Positions 4,160-7,351 of a stretch of DNA of 7,351 nt are shown here, one piece after another. The stretch is from NCBI GenBank assembly GCA_934552695.1, contig CAKTER010000075.1, positions 1 through 7,351 on the forward strand, in the 5' to 3' direction. The notes beneath the pieces are model-generated. The model did no database searches and was not told the origin of the DNA. It saw only the letters and a list, made by a program, of their open reading frames with translations. Source of the DNA: an uncultured Eubacteriales bacterium (GTDB taxonomy: Bacteria; Bacillota; Clostridia; Lachnospirales; Anaerotignaceae). Position 1 is the first letter of the stretch. Every line of letters starts with the position of its first letter. A program made the position numbers and the translations under genes.

Positions 4160-5428
4160 TCAGTCCTCATCCTCGGCATGGTAATAATATACCTCCGACC
4201 CGCACCGGGGGCACACCCGGGCCTGGGCGCTCACCCGTTTCCCGCAGTCGGGGCAGCGCTTTACGCTGGGCCGGTGAGTACAGGGGTCGTACTCCGCCGC
4301 CGAGGGCCGGCGGTTTGTAATCTGCGCCCGGCTGGGCCGCACCGCTCCCCTTTTCTCCGGCCTGGGCATCCCCGTGCCTGCCGCAGGGAAGTGGCGATTC
4401 AGCTCCCGCCGCTCCCGGGGGGTCAGCTCCCGGCTTTCCGTCTCGTCCCATTCCCGGGCTATATCCTCCTCGTCGGCCCAGCGGCTGTACTTCTCCGCCT
4501 CCCGCTCTGGCAGTCTACTCCGGCCCCGCCACAAAATAACGATAGCCACCACCAGCCAGCACACAAAAAAGCTGGGATCGGTAAACTCATACAGCCAAGC
4601 CAAGGGCCCCCGGAACAGGGCCAGCACCGCCGCCCCCACGGCCAGCCCCAGGCCAATGGCCGCCGGAAGCGGATAGGCCCGGCGATGGGCCCGGCGGAGG
4701 ATCAGCGCCGGGATAACCAGCAGCAAAGCCTTCCCGATAGCCGCCCCCACAACCCAGGGCATGGCGTTCCATTCATCGGTAAAGTCGTAATCGAGGGTGT
4801 CGCCCCCCTCCCAGACCACCGGCGCACCCGGCCATCGGAGCGTCCCCAGCAGCGTCTCGGTTTCGCTCAGGGCCACCGGCAAAGCCCTCTCCGGCAGGAC
4901 GTCCTCCATAGGATAGACATACACCAGCAGGGTAACCTCGTTGGCAACGGTATAATAAATGGCCTCGGCCAGCCCGTTTTCCCGCCCGGCTTCCTTCAGC
5001 TCGCTGAGGCGCAGCAGCTTCATATCGCCCACATCCAGCAGGTCGCAGGCGGCATAATCCTCGTCGTCGGTATACTCGGCGACGAGAGCCGTCTGCTCCT
5101 CCTCACTCCACTGGCTCAGGGGAAGCTCCCCCTCCGCCGGGTCGGCATACAGCAGCACCTCGTAGCTGCGATTCGCCGCTACCAAATCCAGATACGCCCC
5201 CGTCTCCGAGAGGTAGCGGGACAACTCCTCCCCGTCCATGCCAAACAAAACCAGGCTCATGGTTTCGTCGATGTTGCTGCGGGTAAAGTACACCGTCCCC
5301 TCCGGGGCCTCCAGCTCCAGCCCCAGCTCGGGCACATCGACCCGCTCTGCCGCCAGCGCCGCCGGGCACAGCAGGCCTATCCCACACACCAAGAGCAAAG
5401 CCAGCCACCGCCGTCGGATTGTTTTCAT
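4160..5428 (-). CDS. Uncharacterised secreted/membrane protein with C-terminal zinc ribbon
   Basis: Function unknown; I do not recognise a named family. The 422 residues have clear parts. A signal peptide (RRRW, then LALLLVCGIGLLC) has likely cleavage after ALA at about residue 26. A soluble, acidic domain of about 195 residues (27-222), beginning with APEGTVYFTRSNID after a short lead-in, would lie outside the cytoplasmic membrane. Three membrane segments follow, at about 223-244, 253-272 and 285-300. A charged tail rich in Arg and Glu (301-390) leads to a zinc ribbon with Cys392, Cys395, Cys406 and Cys409. With the signal peptide cleaved, three segments place the tail and ribbon in the cytoplasm. 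The ATG at 5428 has GGGGAGG just upstream, inside the 15-base gap after addB, so the two genes are probably cotranscribed. A terminator follows. The architecture suggests sensing or envelope assembly, but that is only inference. Confidence 0.85.
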   Translation of the reverse strand: MKTIRRRWLALLLVCGIGLLCPAALAAERVDVPELGLELEAPEGTVYFTRSNIDETMSLVLFGMDGEELSRYLSETGAYLDLVAANRSYEVLLYADPAEGELPLSQWSEEEQTALVAEYTDDEDYAACDLLDVGDMKLLRLSELKEAGRENGLAEAIYYTVANEVTLLVYVYPMEDVLPERALPVALSETETLLGTLRWPGAPVVWEGGDTLDYDFTDEWNAMPWVVGAAIGKALLLVIPALILRRAHRRAYPLPAAIGLGLAVGAAVLALFRGPLAWLYEFTDPSFFVCWLVVAIVILWRGRSRLPEREAEKYSRWADEEDIAREWDETESRELTPRERRELNRHFPAAGTGMPRPEKRGAVRPSRAQITNRRPSAAEYDPCTHRPSVKRCPDCGKRVSAQARVCPRCGSEVYYYHAEDED

Positions 5429-5443
5429 ATCGCTTCCTCCCCG

Positions 5444-7351
5444 TTACTCGTCTGTCTGTATCCCATTCCCGGTCTCCTCTGCCGCCAGCCCCGTGCCCGC
5501 CGGGAACCGCCGGATGGCCGTCCACACCTCGTCGTCCCTCCGCCGGCGCAGGTTCCGGGCCCGATAGCAGGGGTAGGCCGTGTCGAACCCGCAGACCCCG
5601 TGGAACCCGCAATACCGGCAGGGCAGCCCCTCCTGGGAGCGCAGGGGCGAAACCGGGATTTTCCCATCCAAAATGGCCGCTCCCGTTTCCGCCGCCTTTC
5701 GGGCCCCAAAGTCCAGCAGGGCTGCAAAGTCCGCCTCGGAAACCGCCGGGACGCCGCCCCCCACAGCCTCCGCCGTCCCCTCGGTAGCCAGCCCGGACAG
5801 GGCCAGCGCCTTCAGCCGTTGTTCCTCCAATCCCGCAGCTTCCGGCTCCCGGGCCGCTGTCAGCAGGGGGTCGTCGATGTGGAAATAGAACACCCCGCCG
5901 GGACACAGGCTCTCCCGGCCCAGCAGCGAAGTCCCTGCTTTTAAAAAGGCGTCCTGATACAACAGAAGCTGTAATTGCAGCCCATAATAGGCGTCCAACA
6001 GCCGGAAGTTTTTCTTCCCCGACTTATAGTCCGTAATTTTCACATAGGTGTTCCCATCCCGTTCCAGCAGGTCCACCCGGTCAATCTGTCCCGTCAGCCG
6101 CAGCTTCCGGCCGTCGGGCAGGTCGATGTCGATGGCGGGCAGCAGGCCGTTGCCGCCAAAGCCCACCTCGTAGCCCAGCGGGTCAAAATCCCCCTGCCGC
6201 AGCTGCTGGGCCAGCGTCCACACCGCCCGCCGGGCAATGCGGCTGAGCCGCCGGGTCAGGTACCGGCCCGCCGCCGTCCGCCCCAGCACCGGCAGCGTGG
6301 GAGCCAAATCGGCCACCGCCTGCTCCACCAGGGCGTCCAACTGCTCACGGCTCATCCCTCGCCAGCCAGCGGGCGTGTGCCCCACCTGCCGGGACACCCG
6401 TTCCAACACGCTGTGGAACAGGGAGCCCACGTCCGGCGGCGCCAGCGAAAAGGTTTGCCGCTCCCGGGCCTTGAGGGTGTATTGCAGAAAATAGGCATAG
6501 GGACAGGCCACATACCGCTCCAACCGGGACACGCTGCTATATAGAGTGGCTTTTCCCAAGGGCAGGGCCGCCTCCTGCTGCCGGGGGTTAACCGCCTGTT
6601 CCAGCATTTCCTTTTCCCGCTGCCAGTCCGGGCTTTGGGCAAAAAACCCCAAAGCGTCCTGCCATTCCGGGGAAAGCGGTGCTTCCCGCCCCATCTCCCG
6701 GCACAGTGCGCCAAAGGCGGCTCCCGCTCCGGTAAACGCCGCCAATGGGTCAGCCGGGTTCTCCCGGCAATCGGGGAACAGCCGCTCCATCCGGTGGATA
6801 AGCGGGGACGGCAGCAGGGCCTTGCCGCTAACCTCGGCCTCCGGATAGGAAAGATACAGCCGCTCCCGGGGCTTGGTCACCGCCAAATAGATGAGGAAGT
6901 TCTCTTCCAGCGCCCGGCGGAACCCATCGTGGGCCAGCTCCGCCCCCAGGCCGGTGATGGTCTCCCGCTCGGTTTGGGAAAACAGCCCCTGCGGCCCCTC
7001 CACCGCCGGGAGCACTCCCTCGTTGACCCCTACCAAAAACACGGCCCGACACTCCGGCAGCCGGGTACGCTCCATGTCCCCCAAGATTACCCGGTCCACC
7101 CCGGTCGGCAAAAGCCCCAGGGTGCTGTGGCCAAGCCCCGCATCCAAAAGCCGGGCAAACTCCGGCCAGGTTACCGGTTTGTCCCCCAGAGCCTGCACCA
7201 GTCCGTCCAGGGTCTCCATCAGCAGCCGCCAGCACTGCCGGTCCTCGGTGTCCTCCCGGGAAAGCTGCTCTGTAACCCCCAACCGGGTCAGCAGCCCATA
7301 CACCGCCCGGGCCAGCTCCCCCACTGTGGGGGTTTCCAAGGGGCCAAAGGC
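5444..7351 (-). CDS. addB: AddB subunit of the AddAB helicase-nuclease (5' end cut by window edge)
   Basis: AddAB processes double-strand DNA ends for RecA loading and recombinational repair; AddB supplies one nuclease, an inactive helicase fold and Chi recognition. The visible 635 residues are the C-terminal part. The helicase-like end includes FLVGVNEGVLPAVEGPQG (105-122) and LIYLAVTKPRERLYLSYPEAEVSGKALLPS (153-182). The nuclease domain includes GSLFHSVLE (His313), GQIDRVD (Asp424) and TDYKSGKK (Asp441, Lys443). The 4Fe-4S cysteines are complete: Cys283 in VACPYAYF, then Cys578, Cys581 and Cys587. This is the same C-x2-C-x5-C spacing as in Bacillus AddB. Full-length AddB is about 1100-1170 residues, so roughly the first half lies beyond 7351. 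The frame is open to the last base, and a TTG at 7339 is an internal Leu codon, not a start. The next gene starts 15 bases after the stop and is not addA. Confidence 0.95.
   Translation of the reverse strand, partial: AFGPLETPTVGELARAVYGLLTRLGVTEQLSREDTEDRQCWRLLMETLDGLVQALGDKPVTWPEFARLLDAGLGHSTLGLLPTGVDRVILGDMERTRLPECRAVFLVGVNEGVLPAVEGPQGLFSQTERETITGLGAELAHDGFRRALEENFLIYLAVTKPRERLYLSYPEAEVSGKALLPSPLIHRMERLFPDCRENPADPLAAFTGAGAAFGALCREMGREAPLSPEWQDALGFFAQSPDWQREKEMLEQAVNPRQQEAALPLGKATLYSSVSRLERYVACPYAYFLQYTLKARERQTFSLAPPDVGSLFHSVLERVSRQVGHTPAGWRGMSREQLDALVEQAVADLAPTLPVLGRTAAGRYLTRRLSRIARRAVWTLAQQLRQGDFDPLGYEVGFGGNGLLPAIDIDLPDGRKLRLTGQIDRVDLLERDGNTYVKITDYKSGKKNFRLLDAYYGLQLQLLLYQDAFLKAGTSLLGRESLCPGGVFYFHIDDPLLTAAREPEAAGLEEQRLKALALSGLATEGTAEAVGGGVPAVSEADFAALLDFGARKAAETGAAILDGKIPVSPLRSQEGLPCRYCGFHGVCGFDTAYPCYRARNLRRRRDDEVWTAIRRFPAGTGLAAEETGNGIQTDE

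Noticed and set aside
4058..5944. Open frame of 628 codons on the plus strand, antisense to addB and the zinc-ribbon membrane protein gene
   Set aside because: The translation is dominated by Pro, Arg, Gln and His with no recognisable domain. It has no ribosome binding site and spans two well-supported genes on the other strand. Long antisense frames are expected in GC-rich coding DNA.
7337..7339. TTG as the start codon of addB
   Set aside because: The frame is open to the window edge, no ribosome binding site precedes the TTG, and the visible protein is only the C-terminal half of AddB.

Overview
This window looks like chromosomal DNA from a GC-rich, endospore-forming member of the Clostridia. 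An Oscillospirales-type gut bacterium is my best guess, by inference. The evidence is a germination protease gene (gpr), strong anti-Shine-Dalgarno-type ribosome binding sites, sigma-A-type promoters with 17-base spacers, an MscL with a C-terminal zinc ribbon, and an AddB-type recombination nuclease. I see no mobile element, CRISPR array, tRNA or rRNA.

Left part (1-1650, minus strand): a nearly complete magnesium channel gene, mgtE, runs off the left edge and lacks only its last few codons. It sits behind a long leader of about 280 nt. The leader holds a well-formed promoter, a 31-codon leader peptide with a near-ideal Shine-Dalgarno sequence, a hairpin over the leader stop codon, and a strong intrinsic terminator ahead of mgtE. 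This is the layout of a transcription attenuator, and no M-box riboswitch core was recognised. It is the most interesting part of the window.

Middle (1650-4030): mscL (mechanosensitive channel) is transcribed divergently from mgtE with its own promoter and terminator, and it converges on gpr (minus strand). gpr is divergent from rpsT (ribosomal protein S20), a pairing known from Firmicutes. The short gpr/rpsT gap carries a clear sigma-A promoter for rpsT. Directly beside it is a plausible sigma-G (forespore) promoter for gpr.

Right part (4030-7351, minus strand): a convergent interval of hairpins separates rpsT from a two-gene transcription unit. The first gene is the C-terminal part of addB, entering from the right edge, with its nuclease motif and complete iron-sulfur cysteine set. 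The second, 15 bases downstream, encodes an uncharacterised 422-residue protein with a signal peptide, an extracytoplasmic domain, three membrane segments and a C-terminal zinc ribbon. addA, the usual neighbour of addB, is not downstream.

The genes are mostly housekeeping functions (Mg2+ uptake, osmotic protection, spore germination, translation, recombination). Most of the novelty lies in the mgtE leader and in the uncharacterised addB-linked membrane protein.
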